A stretch of DNA of 64,000 nucleotides, from positions 124,001 through 188,000 of the forward strand of contig RDEW01000056.1 in assembly GCA_011109175.1 (NCBI GenBank). The letters are read 5' to 3'. This document shows, in pieces, positions 10,961-21,905 of this stretch; within the stretch, counting starts at the first letter, position 1; the number at the start of each line of letters is the position of its first letter. The DNA comes from Dicyema japonicum (Eukaryota; Dicyemida; Rhombozoa; Dicyemidae). The position numbers were made by a program, and so were the translations under genes. The notes below the pieces were generated by a model. The model saw only the letters and a list, made by a program, of their open reading frames with translations, was not told the DNA's origin and ran no database searches.

Positions 10961-11389
10961 AATAAAGTTATTAAAGTTAAAGACAAGGGTGAAGCCAAAC
11001 TAATTAATTCTTTGATCCTGATGAGTTCACAAGAACTTCACACAATAACAATGATTCAAAGGAATGTTTGGAAAGCTGAGGTCGATTCTAGAACTCGTAG
11101 TCAGAAAACGAAATTGTATCAATTTCAAAATTGCCAAATTAAAGAGTGGCAAATTCAAGAAAGTTTCTGTATGTAATATTCAACTCTGAAATAAATAAAT
11201 TATTCATCGCTGATAAATTATTCATCACAGATATAAATAAATTATTCATCGTTAATAAAAATAAATTCACATGGGTAGTGGACATATCAGCAAAAATATC
11301 ATTTTCTTGCTTTGTTTGATCGTTATTTGTATATTGTTTGTGGAAAATTGATGTAAAGAGTTTATAATATTTAGAAGAATGACAGAGCT
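10960..11389 (+). repeat. Unassigned frame and short tandem repeat
   Basis: An open frame (10961-11176) continues from the LINE end with QELHTITMIQRNVWKAEVDS. No family was recognised, and part of it (about 10985-11060) resembles 40117-40185, so it may be repeat-derived. At 11190-11265 three imperfect units of about 20-27 bp sharing AAATTATTCATC lie in tandem, and a related stretch occurs near 4185-4290. Confidence 0.35.
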
Positions 11390-12195
11390 TACAACAAAGT
11401 CATCTTATTAGTCAGTGGATACTATAATATAGGAGGTTTTATGAAACCAGGTGGGTTTCGTAGACCTCAAGAGTATTTTATGTTTATGAAAAAATTTGCC
11501 TTTATTGAAAACCATCTTGTATTTTTCTCAGACGACGAACAAAATCCTCAGACGCATGGGTAAGATTAGAAAAAAACCTTCCTACCACTTTAATTAACCT
11601 AAACAGGTCAGAATTGATTGGGTTTAAAAAAATTGAAGAAATAAAGCATATTTTCACACTTCCTGGATTTGGCTTGTATTCTGAAGAAACTGGAAATTAT
11701 AACTACTCTGCGGTCACGAATTCCAAACACGATATTTTGAAAAGAGCAATCGTAATGTTCTCCATAATTTCTCATACGTCGCCTGGGTTGATGTCGGTCT
11801 TTTCCGCAACGTGAAAACTACAAAAATGTATAAACTGAAAAAACAAAATACGTGTACGATACACGTGTCACTATGAGTCAAGTAAAAAAATATGAAGAAT
11901 ATCCTATCGAAAATGTCATAAAAAATGCAAGAGTTTGGGTATCTGGAGCTGTATTTATAGTCCTGTTGACCTAATGTACAAATTATGTGATAATTACGAA
12001 AAGTTTTTTCTTAAATTGTTATCTCTGAAACTGATGGCGACTGACGAACAAGTACTATTCTCAATGTACAAATTCGAAGGAATCGGACTTTTGGATAATA
12101 AAGTAAAACTGAGCCTCTATCAATGCAATTATTATGTCACATGGCCAAGCGATACGTATGGGCTGCCTGTTACATTAACCTTGTACCAAGATTAA
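11390..12195 (+). CDS. HtrL/YibB-family protein (glycosyltransferase-like), short introns
   Basis: Pieces in order match the HtrL_YibB family. NKVILLVSGYYNIGG and EYFMFMKKFAFIENHLVFF form the N-terminal strand and 'L-dd-L--F' block. NSKHDILKRA is followed by SYVAWVDVGLFRN, the family's W-D-G-F core, and later VWVSGAVFI and ATDEQVLFSMYKF give the DEQ motif. Introns fit in frame at 11560-11606 (47 nt) and 11854-11882 (29 nt). Two single-base losses break the frame, near 11768 (CCC to CC) and near 11958 (GG to G). Both lie in short homopolymers, so either sequence error or early decay is possible. The first exon and start codon are not located. Enzymatic role is inferred from the family only. 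Confidence 0.65.
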
Positions 12196-12640
12196 CTTCA
12201 ATTAATTTTATAAATGATTTATTAACCACAAAAAATTAAATTTAAGTAACTTTATTTAGTCTACTCATTAATACAGTCGATATGTCTCCTTTCAAATTTT
12301 TATCTATCAAATTGAATCTGTTCGCATTCGATATAAATTTTTAAAAAATTGAATCTGTTCGCATTCGGAATTATCTAGATATAAATTTTTTAAATCAAAC
12401 TACGTGAATTTTCAATAGATTTTGGAGTCAAACAATTAACCAAATCGTCAATTTGTTCTGGAATCGCACACTCATCACTTAAATTATCTAAGTCATAATG
12501 TTAAGTATAACCATTAATTATTGAATTTATTCCCTTAATTCTCGATATCTTTCGAAAGGACTTTCGTTAGAAAATAAATGGACCGATATGTTATAACTGT
12601 AGACAGCACTTTCTAATTTATCAAGCCACTTTTTTCACTG
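12196..12640. other. 3' flank of the HtrL-like gene, partly duplicated elsewhere
   Basis: No gene is seen. 12133-12305 is repeated at 54975-55165 and 12365-12463 at 58500-58620. In that second location the two halves are separated by a full-length LINE, so a segment running from the last exon into the 3' flank was duplicated before the LINE landed. Confidence 0.55.
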
Positions 12641-13080
12641 TTATCCAGCATTTTGACAACTTTCTCGTGATCGTCTAGGACGCGAAAATTTGCAGACTTC
12701 ACAATTTCGAATGACTTTTCTAATAATCTCATTCTTTACAGTGAAGTATCTTTGTCGACATTCATACTTAATTTTATTGACTCCTCCGTGTGAAAACTCG
12801 TGCAACGATTTCGCACATGCTCCATTTCGGTTTCATTATCCAGGGATATGACTAACTTGGGATCAGTTGATTTAAGATACAGTCTAAAATTATTGCAAAT
12901 TTACAATACCTGTCATTGATAATAGAAAAATTCTCTATCTTCTTTACAAGTCTATATTTTCTGTGCCTCAAAAGATTTTCGGAAATTTATCATGCAAAGC
13001 ATCTTTTAAAGTTTGATATTCAACGCAATCTTTCACAAAACCCTTGTATGAAGCCATTGCAACAAAATAATCTTCCATGC
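12640..13080 (-). pseudogene. Integrase-like (zinc-binding) remnant, KRBA2/Ginger-like
   Basis: The minus strand reads MEDYFVAMASYKGFVKDC near 13078 and, after stops, FSHGGVNKIKYECRQRYFTV...IRNCEVCKFSRP. The H-x3-x..H/C-x2-C pattern (HGG...RYF...I..C.VC) resembles the H2C2 zinc finger that precedes DDE integrase cores in LTR elements and Ginger transposons. No catalytic core was found. The intact LINE was inserted immediately upstream of this frame. Confidence 0.4.
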
Positions 13081-13107
13081 TATAAATCACGGTAGAAATC
13101 TAGGTTT

Positions 13108-16100
13108 TATTTATTATTATTATTTAAAGCACTCCCGAGAAGTCATAAAATTAATCAAGCCTCCCTTGTGCCGTATTTCTAGCCATCCTCTCTATCAGCC
13201 TTTTCCAGGACCCTCTACTTCGTGCCAGTTCCCTTAAGGTATCTAGGTCGTCTGCGGAAGTGAGCTTCAGTCCCACAGCCGACAGGTCTCCATTCAAAAT
13301 AGTTGGGAGTGTGACTCTTGGTCTTCCACGGAAACCGGCTCCCGTATGCATTAAGTAGTTTTCCATGGCGATATTCGCGGGTACTTGAGCATTTAGACGT
13401 AAGATATGTCCAAAGAGACTCCATCTTGATCTGAAGATCTCCTCGGATAGTATACCAGATTTGCACTTCGAGTAGAGGTCATTGTTTGAGATCTTCTTAG
13501 GCCACTTGATCTTGATTACTGATTTCAATTGTGTCCTGTGGAAAGCGTCAAGACGGTCCATCTCTTGTTTAGAGATTCCCCAAGTGCCTGAATTGTAGGT
13601 CAGGACGGGGATGACAAAAGCCTTATATATTCTGAGTTTGGTGTTTAATCCCATCCTCTTCTTATGACCCCACATATTCGATACTTTCTTTAGTGCACAC
13701 ATTGCGAGGATTTTCCTCCGAGAAACATCTTCTGAGTCCCCGAGAAGCGAACCCACCTTCTTTTGCTTTCTCCAAGACTCGTCCGATCTTCGATCATTGC
13801 GTGTAAGTGTTGTGAACTCTGTTTTATCGGTGTTAACGGTTAAGAACCATTTCGAGAATACGTGTGGAAGAACGTTAAGCATGTGTTGAAGTACTTGAAT
13901 ATCCTCAGAAACAAAGTCCAGGTCGTCCGCGTAGATTATCTCGTTATAATTGTTGCCAACCAGGGGTCTGAACTCTCTTAGTGCGGCCTCAAGGTAGACA
14001 ATAAAGAGGACCGGGGATAGTGAGTCCCCCTGTGGAACTCCACGTGAGGTCGAAAAAAAGTTAGAGGTAGAGTCACCAATTTTGACGGCAAGTTGAGTGT
14101 TCCGCATGAGTAAGTGTATTATTTTGACATCGTCAGGCAGTAGAAAACTCTCCAACACTTCCATAAGTTTTCCACGGTCCACCGAGTCGAACGCACGGGA
14201 CATGTCGATACCAAGTATCTCAATAGATTTTTTGTATTTTTGGCACAGGGCACAATACCACCTGTGCCCCCATACCACGTCAGCCGTGGACCTGCCCGTC
14301 CGGAATCCACTTTGGCCGTCCGAAAGAAATATGTTCACCCTCTCCTTTATTCGGTTTAAAGCAATGAGGGATAATGTTTTTCGTATGGAGGTTAGGAGTA
14401 TAATAGGTCTGAAGTTGTGAGGGGGGCCTTTACTTTTTCCCGGTTTTTGTAGTGGAATTAGCCACCCTTTTCCCAGTTCCAGTTCATCTGCACCCTCGAG
14501 AGACCGGTTGAAAATGTTAGTAATCATTTCAATTAGCTCCTCCGGGCCGTATTGTAAAAGTTCTGCAGTAATGAAGTCTGGTCCGGCAGATCTTCCGGTA
14601 TTTAATTTTTTAATAGCTTGTTGAGTTTCGGATATGGTAATAGGGCTAGTTAGAGTGTACTTGTAAGACTTCCGAGATTTCATTGCTTGGTCAGCCGCGT
14701 CCTGTTTGTTGAACATAAGGTCAAAATGGGATGCCAGAACGTTTGCTTTGTTAATGGTCCCGATAACGTCGTGACCAAGGTTGTCATGGACAGTTAACGA
14801 AATTGGACAGTTTTCTCTGCTAAGAAGCCGGATTGCTTTGAACATTCTTGGTCCGTTCTTGTACTTTAATATGTCTGAGATTTTCTCCTCAGCTTCATTT
14901 TTGGCAAGGAATCTTTGTATTTGTTTGATCTTCGTTAAGACTCTCCCTCTCTGGGTGCGCAGTACTTTGATATCTTCCGGAGCGTTTGTGTTTTCCATCC
15001 GGAGTCTGAGCTCTTTCTGTGTTACAGAGAGTTGTCCGATATCCGGATTACATTGTTTGTGACGAGATTTGGTGATGTGACCAAGCACACTAAAGGCTGT
15101 GTTTTGGATAGCAACCACTATTTCATCCCATAAGCTGTTTGTCGGCTGATTTTGGTTAATACTGTTGATGCTATCTCTCAGAACTGCACTATAACGACAT
15201 TTGGTGGATTCTTCGTAGCGTAACCTCTCAGTGTCGAAACGTACTGAGGTAAGGCCTTTGTGTTTCCCGTGTATTCCATGGATTCTTTTAAGTACTAGCC
15301 GGGCGACCACAAGTTTATGATCGCTACTTGTTTCAAGTCCACCGTAAGATCTCGAGTCCTGTAGGAGGGCCTTCTGATGTTGCTTGCAGATAATATAGTC
15401 GATCTGATTGTATATATTGACTGTGTTTCCAGATTTGCCTTTTCTGGTACCAACCCACGTGGTCCTGTGTCTTGCCGGGTGCTTGAAACAAGTGTTGCAT
15501 ATGAGTAGGTTGAATGCCGTGCAAAATTGTATTAATGCCTCTCCGGGGATGTTACGGCGGTTTCTACCGTGGGATCCAATACACGTTTCACCAGGTCTTG
15601 CTTTTCCGGCCCTGGCGTTCCAGTCCCCGGCGATAAAAAGAAAGTAAGAGGATGAAAGTGAGTTGTACACACTTGTGAGAGTAGAGTAAAACGTATCCAG
15701 TTCTTCGATATTCGTTGATACACGTGCTCCGGTTGGGGCATATACGTTTATGATGGAGATCACTGAGTTGAGTTTGTTTCCGCATTTGATTTGTAACACC
15801 GCGACACGGTCAGATACTGCCCATACTCTTGAGACACAGTGAAACAAGTGCCGATGAACAGCAAATCCGAGCCCATAGTGCCTGCAGTCTGGTGTGAGGG
15901 TCAAAAGGTAAAAATTCTTTAACAGTTCTGCAGATTGTTCGGTTATTTTCGTCTCTTGCAAACAACAGACAGAGATGTTGTATTTACTCAGATCACGCGC
16001 CAATTGTTGTTTCTTGTAGCACTGATTGAGGCCTCGGCAGTTGAGGGATCCAAGAGTGAGGGGAGAAACTGGTAAGCAATACGAAGAAGACATAGTGCAA

Positions 16101-16138
16101 GTAGAGGGACGTCACCACCTCAACCAATATTAACCAAT
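13108..16138 (-). mobile_element. Full-length AP-type LINE, copy 1, with 12-bp TSD
   Basis: The element is transcribed right to left. Its 5' end has GGTTGAGGTGGTGACG about 30 bp before the ATG, and its 3' end is a short (AAT)n-like tail at 13108-13135. The flanks 13096-13107 and 16139-16150 are both AAATCTAGGTTT, a 12-bp target-site duplication. It is about 99.8% identical to copy 2 (30541-33543); six differences were found by eye. This implies recent transposition. Confidence 0.9.
13151..16093 (-). CDS. Intact LINE polyprotein: AP endonuclease plus reverse transcriptase, 980 aa
   Basis: One uninterrupted frame encodes both activities needed for target-primed reverse transcription. The N-terminal 270 residues are an endonuclease/exonuclease/phosphatase fold with LGSLNCRGLNQ, CCLQETKI (catalytic E), AGDWNAR (D-x-N) and SDHKLV (D-H). 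The RT follows with QSGFRTGRSTADVVW, LGIDMSRAFDSVD (motif A aspartate), SRGVPQGDSLSPVLF (motif B) and IIYADDLDFV (motif C, YADD). The C-terminus carries RWSLFGHILRL and a GRPR stretch common in animal LINEs. No separate ORF1 is seen upstream. The start ATG sits about 30 bp after the conserved 5' motif. Clade assignment needs a tree. Confidence 0.93.
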   Translation of the reverse strand: MSSSYCLPVSPLTLGSLNCRGLNQCYKKQQLARDLSKYNISVCCLQETKITEQSAELLKNFYLLTLTPDCRHYGLGFAVHRHLFHCVSRVWAVSDRVAVLQIKCGNKLNSVISIINVYAPTGARVSTNIEELDTFYSTLTSVYNSLSSSYFLFIAGDWNARAGKARPGETCIGSHGRNRRNIPGEALIQFCTAFNLLICNTCFKHPARHRTTWVGTRKGKSGNTVNIYNQIDYIICKQHQKALLQDSRSYGGLETSSDHKLVVARLVLKRIHGIHGKHKGLTSVRFDTERLRYEESTKCRYSAVLRDSINSINQNQPTNSLWDEIVVAIQNTAFSVLGHITKSRHKQCNPDIGQLSVTQKELRLRMENTNAPEDIKVLRTQRGRVLTKIKQIQRFLAKNEAEEKISDILKYKNGPRMFKAIRLLSRENCPISLTVHDNLGHDVIGTINKANVLASHFDLMFNKQDAADQAMKSRKSYKYTLTSPITISETQQAIKKLNTGRSAGPDFITAELLQYGPEELIEMITNIFNRSLEGADELELGKGWLIPLQKPGKSKGPPHNFRPIILLTSIRKTLSLIALNRIKERVNIFLSDGQSGFRTGRSTADVVWGHRWYCALCQKYKKSIEILGIDMSRAFDSVDRGKLMEVLESFLLPDDVKIIHLLMRNTQLAVKIGDSTSNFFSTSRGVPQGDSLSPVLFIVYLEAALREFRPLVGNNYNEIIYADDLDFVSEDIQVLQHMLNVLPHVFSKWFLTVNTDKTEFTTLTRNDRRSDESWRKQKKVGSLLGDSEDVSRRKILAMCALKKVSNMWGHKKRMGLNTKLRIYKAFVIPVLTYNSGTWGISKQEMDRLDAFHRTQLKSVIKIKWPKKISNNDLYSKCKSGILSEEIFRSRWSLFGHILRLNAQVPANIAMENYLMHTGAGFRGRPRVTLPTILNGDLSAVGLKLTSADDLDTLRELARSRGSWKRLIERMARNTAQGRLD

Positions 16139-16150
16139 AAATCTAGGTTT

Positions 16151-16848
16151 ACCGCTATAAAAATAAAATCTTTATTCATAACATTATGAATAAAACTAAT
16201 TAACAGGTTAAATACGATATAAATCGGATATACAAAATTAAATGTCGGATAATCAAAAGACCTTTTCAAGGTCGAAAAAATGTAACAGGCTGCCATGCGT
16301 TACGCGCCGCCCATGTGACATATTATCCACTTTACACGCTTCTAACAAACGTGAAATCATCTGATCATTGTTACACTTAGTTTTATTTTCTAAATATGGG
16401 TTTATTTGGTGTTTTACTGATTATTTATTAGTTTGCTATTTATAATCAGCTTTAGGATAAATTAATTGTTCATATCATGGGGAATACACAGTTTCTCCGA
16501 ATTTAGTTATCCCAAATACTGAGGTGCATGGATTATTAGTACTGTGGATATTTTATTCTGATTATAAAAAAATTTATCGTCTGCATTTTTTAAATACAAT
16601 CCACCCAATTAAATTAAAATTATTATCGATTCTTCCACTCAGACCTTTCTCTTCTTAGAAGAGGAGCAAATACCAGATAATTCTCCGTTACCTCCTCACC
16701 ACCGTTGTCTAACTGAGTTTTAGTTCAATTAAGTGATTGGTTACTGCAACAAAGTTCTAGATAGTGGATACTTCGTATTTAACTCAGCCAAACATACTCT
16801 CCAACGTTTTTGAAGACGACGGATTAAATTTACGTGAAATTTATAATA
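16151..16848. other. Spacer, no gene seen
   Basis: About 700 bp of AT-rich sequence without a convincing frame. It directly follows the right-hand target duplication of the intact LINE. Confidence 0.4.
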
Positions 16849-17700
16849 CAGTAAACTCTCAAATTTTGGCACTCTTAAATTTGTCATTTTAATCGAGTTT
16901 TTTTTATTTTTTTAAATATTTTAAAAAGTTAAATAATTTAAAGCAAGCATAGGTCGGAATGTTGCTGTCGGAGGCTACACCAGATATTCAATTGCTCAAA
17001 AAGTGGAAATATTGCGGTATAAAGAAACTAAAAATCAGCTTCACGTCATTCGATGTGCAACAGATTTTCCTCTATTTTTAAAAAGAGAATCTCAAGAAGG
17101 ACAGTCAATGCAATATTGATGAATGCAGAATCGTTTTTATTTCAGTTCAAGAACAGAAATACTAAACTAAAAACTTGTAAAAAATTAAAATATCAGAGCT
17201 TGACGAAAATCTAGTAGATTGGATGTATTCAATGGAATCAAAAAGTACACTATTTACTCTAACATTTATTTTCTTTATTGACCGATTCTCTAATATTTCA
17301 TAGTGCAGAATTTTTCGCTAAAGAACTTACGTTATTAATTTTGAAAATTTTTTGGGTTTTTGGAGAAATTTAAAAAAAGACATGGATTTCGAATGCGTAA
17401 ATTGCACGACGAAATGCGCACTGAGAAACACTGAATATTGATGGCTTTCTAAAAAAATTTGAAGAAGTTTCAGAGTTACTCGTCTGAGAAATATCTATAA
17501 TTTGGAATCATATAAGAGGTTAAATCTTAGGGATAAAATCTCACAATTTCAAACTGTTTTAAACGTATTTAACGTGCAGAATGCGAATCAGCAAGACATC
17601 TTTTTCGAATTGATCACCCCTGGAGGACACTTCAGAAGATGAACGGATACATTATCAGAGCAGCTAATGGTGAAATTATCAATGAATGTATAATTTTTTG
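16849..17700 (+). pseudogene. pogo/Tigger-like transposase N-terminal remnant
   Basis: A possible terminus TA-CAGTAAACTCTCAAA lies at 16847-16862. Downstream the plus strand reads RYSIAQKVEILRYKE, close to the first helix of the CENP-B/pogo DNA-binding domain, and later WFLEKFKKRHGFR..KLHDE, which resembles the second HTH block W..RFKKRH. The rest is frameshifted and no DDD core was recognised. The right terminus was not found. Confidence 0.45.
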
Positions 17701-17989
17701 TGCTTAAGTAGTATTGCTGAAAAAATTAATTTTCTGGCGTTATTGATTGACCACGTGTCTATATTGGTTGACGAAATGTCGCTGTTTATTGACTATTGTC
17801 GTTATTGACTGATCGAATTTGCAAATATCAGTTTCCTGTCTTGAAAAAAATACTATGCCTCAGACCTCGGACTATTGTTTCCACTGACAACCACTCTGAG
17901 GATCCAGCAACATCCATATTTTCGTCCTAATAGCAATTATAAAGTATAAAGCGACTTGGTGGTACTATTTCTGTTGATTCTCCCTGATA

Positions 17990-18620
17990 GGGCTTACTTG
18001 GGCGGGGTCCATCTTATATTAAAAAATGGAATCCAGTAATTGTGGCCATATGTGTTTTCCTAGATTCAAAGAACCGCATGATTCCATTCTTTCTGAAACA
18101 AATGTTGGACTTTCGTTCCAAATCAGTCAGGACAACATACATTCAACTTTATGAGAAATCGGAACAAGTCCTCTCCCAAGTTTAGCACTATCAATGTACA
18201 ACCTCTCTTTGTCAGCAGGCTTTAAATGTATCTTATACTCCGATAAAATACCGCGAATTTCTGCATCAAAAATCAGACTCCTTGGTTCAATTTCGATTAA
18301 GCAGCATTGAACTTCGTGTGTACAAATCTCACGATTCTTCCGTTTTCCATGATCGTCCTCATAACATCCTGCTTCATGACGTTGTAGGTGCGATCTTCTA
18401 AAACTCAGATATAATGATTGCCTTCATCCCACTCATAAATTTAAATCCCTCATGCACTAGTAGATTTAAAAACCTTCCAATCCACGTTGTGAGACCAGAC
18501 CAGTCAGAAACAGTCCAGAGAAAGCCGTGGCCTACGGAATCGTACGCTTCCTTTTCATCAATCAAAGTGACGAATCTTCAATTTCAAGTATTGGGGGTCT
18601 GATGATTCAACTCAACTCCC
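17990..18620 (-). pseudogene. RLE-type LINE RT fragment, motif A to thumb
   Basis: The minus strand begins with SLIDEKEAYDSVGHGFLW, RT motif A, then LTTWIGRFLNLLVHEGFKF, and after stops IEPRSLIFDAEIRGIL...KERLYIDSAKLGRGLVPIS. The last block corresponds to KERLYLPRDKFGRGL in the element at the window start, so all are one RLE family. The fragment ends at about 17990 with the same junction sequence as the copy at 2990-3440. Confidence 0.6.
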
Positions 18621-19963
18621 AAAAAATATTTGATCTCATTCATCAGAAACCCGAATATCAGTGATTTAACGCTTACAATACCTCAAGCCATCCATAGTGA
18701 GGAATCCGACAAATCCCAACTAACTTCTCTCCCTCGCAAACTCCCTCATTTCACTCAACACTACTAATTACACTCTAAGGCACCCTCAACTGTTTCCTAA
18801 GAACTAGGGCGATATTTGTCAATAAAGTACAAAATTCATGTTCTTTAAAATTGTTTAAAACTTATAAAAATGTGATTTTTAATAAAATATTATATAAATC
18901 AAAAGTTTAAAGTCAAAAGTTTAAAGTCAAAAAAGTCAATATTTTGAGTCATGTTAAGAAAAATCAAAATTTAATTTTTTAGGACAATAAAGTCAGAATT
19001 TTTATTAATTTTTATTTATTTATTAATTTTTAAAGTTTTTGAATAAAATAGTAACGTGTCATCAACTGTTGTGCATTCAAATCATGAAGGTCATTGAAAG
19101 GTTAAGACTGTTATTAGAAAATATCCTGGTGAATTTTCTATCAACTCACGAATTTTCTAGCAACAGCTTTTTATAGAATCTTTTGTCTAATTTAACTGTA
19201 TTTGCATGGGGAAGGTGGCCCTGCAAATACAGTCAGCCGCCCAGTACGAGCTTGTGTGGGCACGAGGGAGAAGCACCGGGAAAGAATGAGGATTTTGGTA
19301 GAACGCATTGGATCACGTGATAGCTAGTTTGGTTTTACCGTGGTCTTGGGTGTTAAATAATAAAAACTAACAGGTCTATCATTTTTATTAGTATTTCACA
19401 GGTGCTACTGTAAAAATATCCGATTTTCTCATTCCATCTACCGACTCTAGGATCAAAGAGGTCACTAATGGTTAGTCAAATATGATTTTCCTTGCATAGG
19501 CGAACATTAAAGTTTACTAAGCTTTTTTGAAGGTATTGGACGTTAATTTACTTCCTTCTATGCAAAAATGTAGAAAATTTATGCCAGAGGTGACTTGACC
19601 GAAGCTATTTTTGAGTTTTTTACATGCATTTATTATAGAGTTGGAAAAATTGGTTTGATCTACGAAATCGACATAAAAATACGTGAATAAATTTTTTCCA
19701 TAAAAATAGAAAGTTTATTGAAATTGGCTAAATTTTTAAAGTCAAAAATGTCAAAATTTCGGATTTATAAAGTGAAAAAATCGCCCTAATAATAACCATA
19801 AACAGGCACGTGCACCTAGCAACTACCTAATCTGCCATAATATTCACAAAACTTTAATAAATGATATTTAAATCCTAACCAATCCATTATTCTTCATTAC
19901 AATGTATTTGTGGCGTCGGGGGTTGTATCTGCTCCCCTTTTCGAAAAGTTCAGATAAAATTTT
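18621..19963 (+). mobile_element. AT-rich gap containing one LINE 3' end (19195-19345)
   Basis: Most of this stretch has no gene. At 19195-19345 the plus strand carries the repeated LINE terminus: a frame related to RPVRACVGSREEH, then GGATCACGTGAT and a CCGTGGTCTTGGGT tail. The sequence from 19346 to 19960 shows nothing further. Confidence 0.5.
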
Positions 19964-21375
19964 CTATTTATCAGCCTTGGGAAGTACCTTGTTGTACAAC
20001 TTTCTCTGGAGACGATTTTTTGAGTAGTACTCCTCTCTTTGCTGGTCCTCCTTCTTCTTTATCACTTCGGGCAGTCTTTTATAGATCTTTTCGTTTTGAG
20101 CACGGATCTCAGTCATTGACATCTTCTTCCGTTTCCCGGGATTCAAGGGACAGGTCACTAAGTATTATAAAGGTAGGGTACCGTTCGGATATTTATCACT
20201 GCTCTTTCTGTGGTTCACCTGATTTGAGTCACTTTGGCGGAGCTTTATTGTCTCCTCAACATTTTCTGCCTCCCACGTGAGTTTTTGACGAAGTAGGACT
20301 GTGAACCTCGAAAGCTTCTTGTAGGGACATATGAGGACTCGATTCATCCTACAGAGGAATGTCCCAGGCTAAGGGACTTCTTTGAACGTTGGATTCGATC
20401 GTAAGCTGGGACGAGTAGTGGGAGTGAGAGTGAGTGGAAAATGAGTCAGACTCAGTTATTTGGGATAACAAGTGATTCTCGAACTCTTTGAATATCGAAA
20501 TCACCCCCAGCCCCTTTTTTACGAGATCTGGTCTCCTCTTGTTGGCAGAAACCCAAAGTTTCCACAGTCTGCTAGTTATTGGAGGCATTTTGGTTTCGGT
20601 CTCCGACATTTCCTCGTCCATCGGCATTTGTCCACAGTCGGATGGTTCCGAATCCACGTCTGAACAGACCGATTCCTTTTCCGTGACTTCCCCGTTAACC
20701 TTGGCATCCTTGAAGTACACCACGGTCCCTAACTTGCGGAATTATGGCCAAACCTGTTGTGTTGGTTGTCTCGTCGGTTCTGAAACACGTTAAACCAAGG
20801 ATACCTGTTAGTTAAGCGAGATTCCTGGGATTCGTTCCGTCTAGGGATCTGGAGCAGTTCCTCACAAGTGTTTATGAATGATTCCGCTCGCACGTGGGTC
20901 ATCCTCTTGCATATAGTTGGAGTCTATATTTAGAAACTTGGCGAACCACGGGTAGCTCAAAATTGAGGAAGTCTTCCTGAAGCATTAGTCTGGCCTGTTG
21001 AAGGGCGCCGTTGAAAAGATCAGTCGGTTCTTGGGAGGTTTCCGTGATTTCGAGCAAAACGTCGTCGATATTGACGGTCTTTGCGTCAAAGATGTGTTTG
21101 AGTTCGTCCTCAGAACTGATGTCGTTGTTTATGTAGTTATTTCTCGCCAAAGGATCAAACAAGCTGCTAATTTCATCCAATGTGCTCAATTCCGTCGTGG
21201 AATTCTCTGACATTGCGTCGTTCTTAGAGCAGTTTGACCAAATGGAAGTTGAGTCTGATGTGGGCCCCGCTATGTCCTCTTCAGTAAAGCAAATCAAATC
21301 CCTTGTTTCCATCATCGAGGTTGCGGAAGGAGGGGACGTGTCTGCATTGGCCAGTCTAGATCTATCTCCCGGCCT
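19964..21375 (-). CDS. ALMS-motif centrosomal protein (ALMS1/CEP295-like), six exons
   Basis: The C-terminal exons carry the ALMS motif: SLQEAFEVHSP..FVKNSRGRQK, then EKIYKRLPEVIKKKE and NRLQRKLYNKVL before the stop at 19964-19966. This motif targets ALMS1 and CEP295 to centrioles in other animals. Upstream exons are acidic and serine-rich with no domain recognised. In-frame introns are 20906-20937 (32 nt), 20780-20804 (25), 20729-20753 (25) and 20158-20181 (24); a TAG at about 20350 disappears if 20338-20352 (15 nt) is spliced. Two single-base losses inside the motif (about 20296 and 20246) break the frame, both at short runs. The 5' end abuts a LINE fragment at about 21375, so the N-terminus may be missing; the first ATG in frame is at 21315. 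Confidence 0.72.
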
Positions 21376-21540
21376 TCTTCCTAATGGTGTTCCTCAAGGA
21401 TCCACTTTGTCTCCATTACTATTCAATCTATTCATGGCGGATCTCCCCACAACGGACGTCGGAAATGATATTCTGATTTTTTGCCGACGATATTAACATT
21501 GCGTCACGTGATCAGGACATCCAGATTGTTACCTAGAGAT
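21375..21540 (+). pseudogene. LINE RT fragment, motifs B and C
   Basis: The frame reads LPNGVPQGSTLSPLLFNLFM and, after one extra T, ADDINIASRD. These are RT motifs B and C of a Jockey-like LINE. Nothing of the rest is attached. It directly abuts the 5' end of the ALMS-motif gene on the other strand. Confidence 0.6.
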
Positions 21541-21562
21541 TGCACAAATCTAGACCGTCTAG

Positions 21563-21655
21563 TCCAGTGGTTTCTTAACCTTATTTAAGTCCCCCTTTTG
21601 ATACAATTTTGAATCTTCAAAATTTTCAGTTCCTCTTAAGATTTTTTTTGGGGGG
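21563..21655. mobile_element. hAT terminal fragment
   Basis: The sequence CAGTGGTTTCTTAACCT begins a block typical of hAT (ZBED5/SCAND3-like) ends, where a CAGNGGTTC terminus is followed by a C-rich 'CCCCC' stretch. No partner end was located nearby. Confidence 0.4.
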
Positions 21656-21905
21656 TAAATAGGAAGCTAAATAGGAAGGGGTAAATAGGAAGCTCCAGGC
21701 CTATTTCTACAGTTCCACTGTATTAAAGCGAACCCTAGAGAGCCTGACACTGGAGTATAAGCAGGCAGAGCCTGGATATGCATATTGGCAGGGTTCAATT
21801 GGACAAGGCGCTCTCGGAGTTGTTTCAGCAACCAGAATCGAACCTGCCTGACAATGCTGGCGAACAGGCAGGCGATGAAGGTTGTTGATTATTAAATATT
21901 AACTT
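21655..21905 (+). mobile_element. 3' end of the RLE-type LINE
   Basis: This copies the last 220 bp of the element at 1-1257 with a few substitutions and indels (for example CTCTCGGAGTTGTTTCAGCA in both) and ends at the same GGTTGTTGATTA. It is 5'-truncated, as expected of LINE insertions. Confidence 0.75.

Noticed and set aside
14097-14420. 107-residue plus-strand ORF antisense to the LINE RT (also at 31515-31838)
   Set aside because: Exact shadow of the conserved RT coding strand in both copies.
20315-20352. A 35-nt intron in the ALMS gene (20318-20352) instead of 15 nt
   Set aside because: It would remove the SLQEAFEVHS part of the ALMS motif, which is conserved; the 15-nt solution or a true TAG stop is more consistent.
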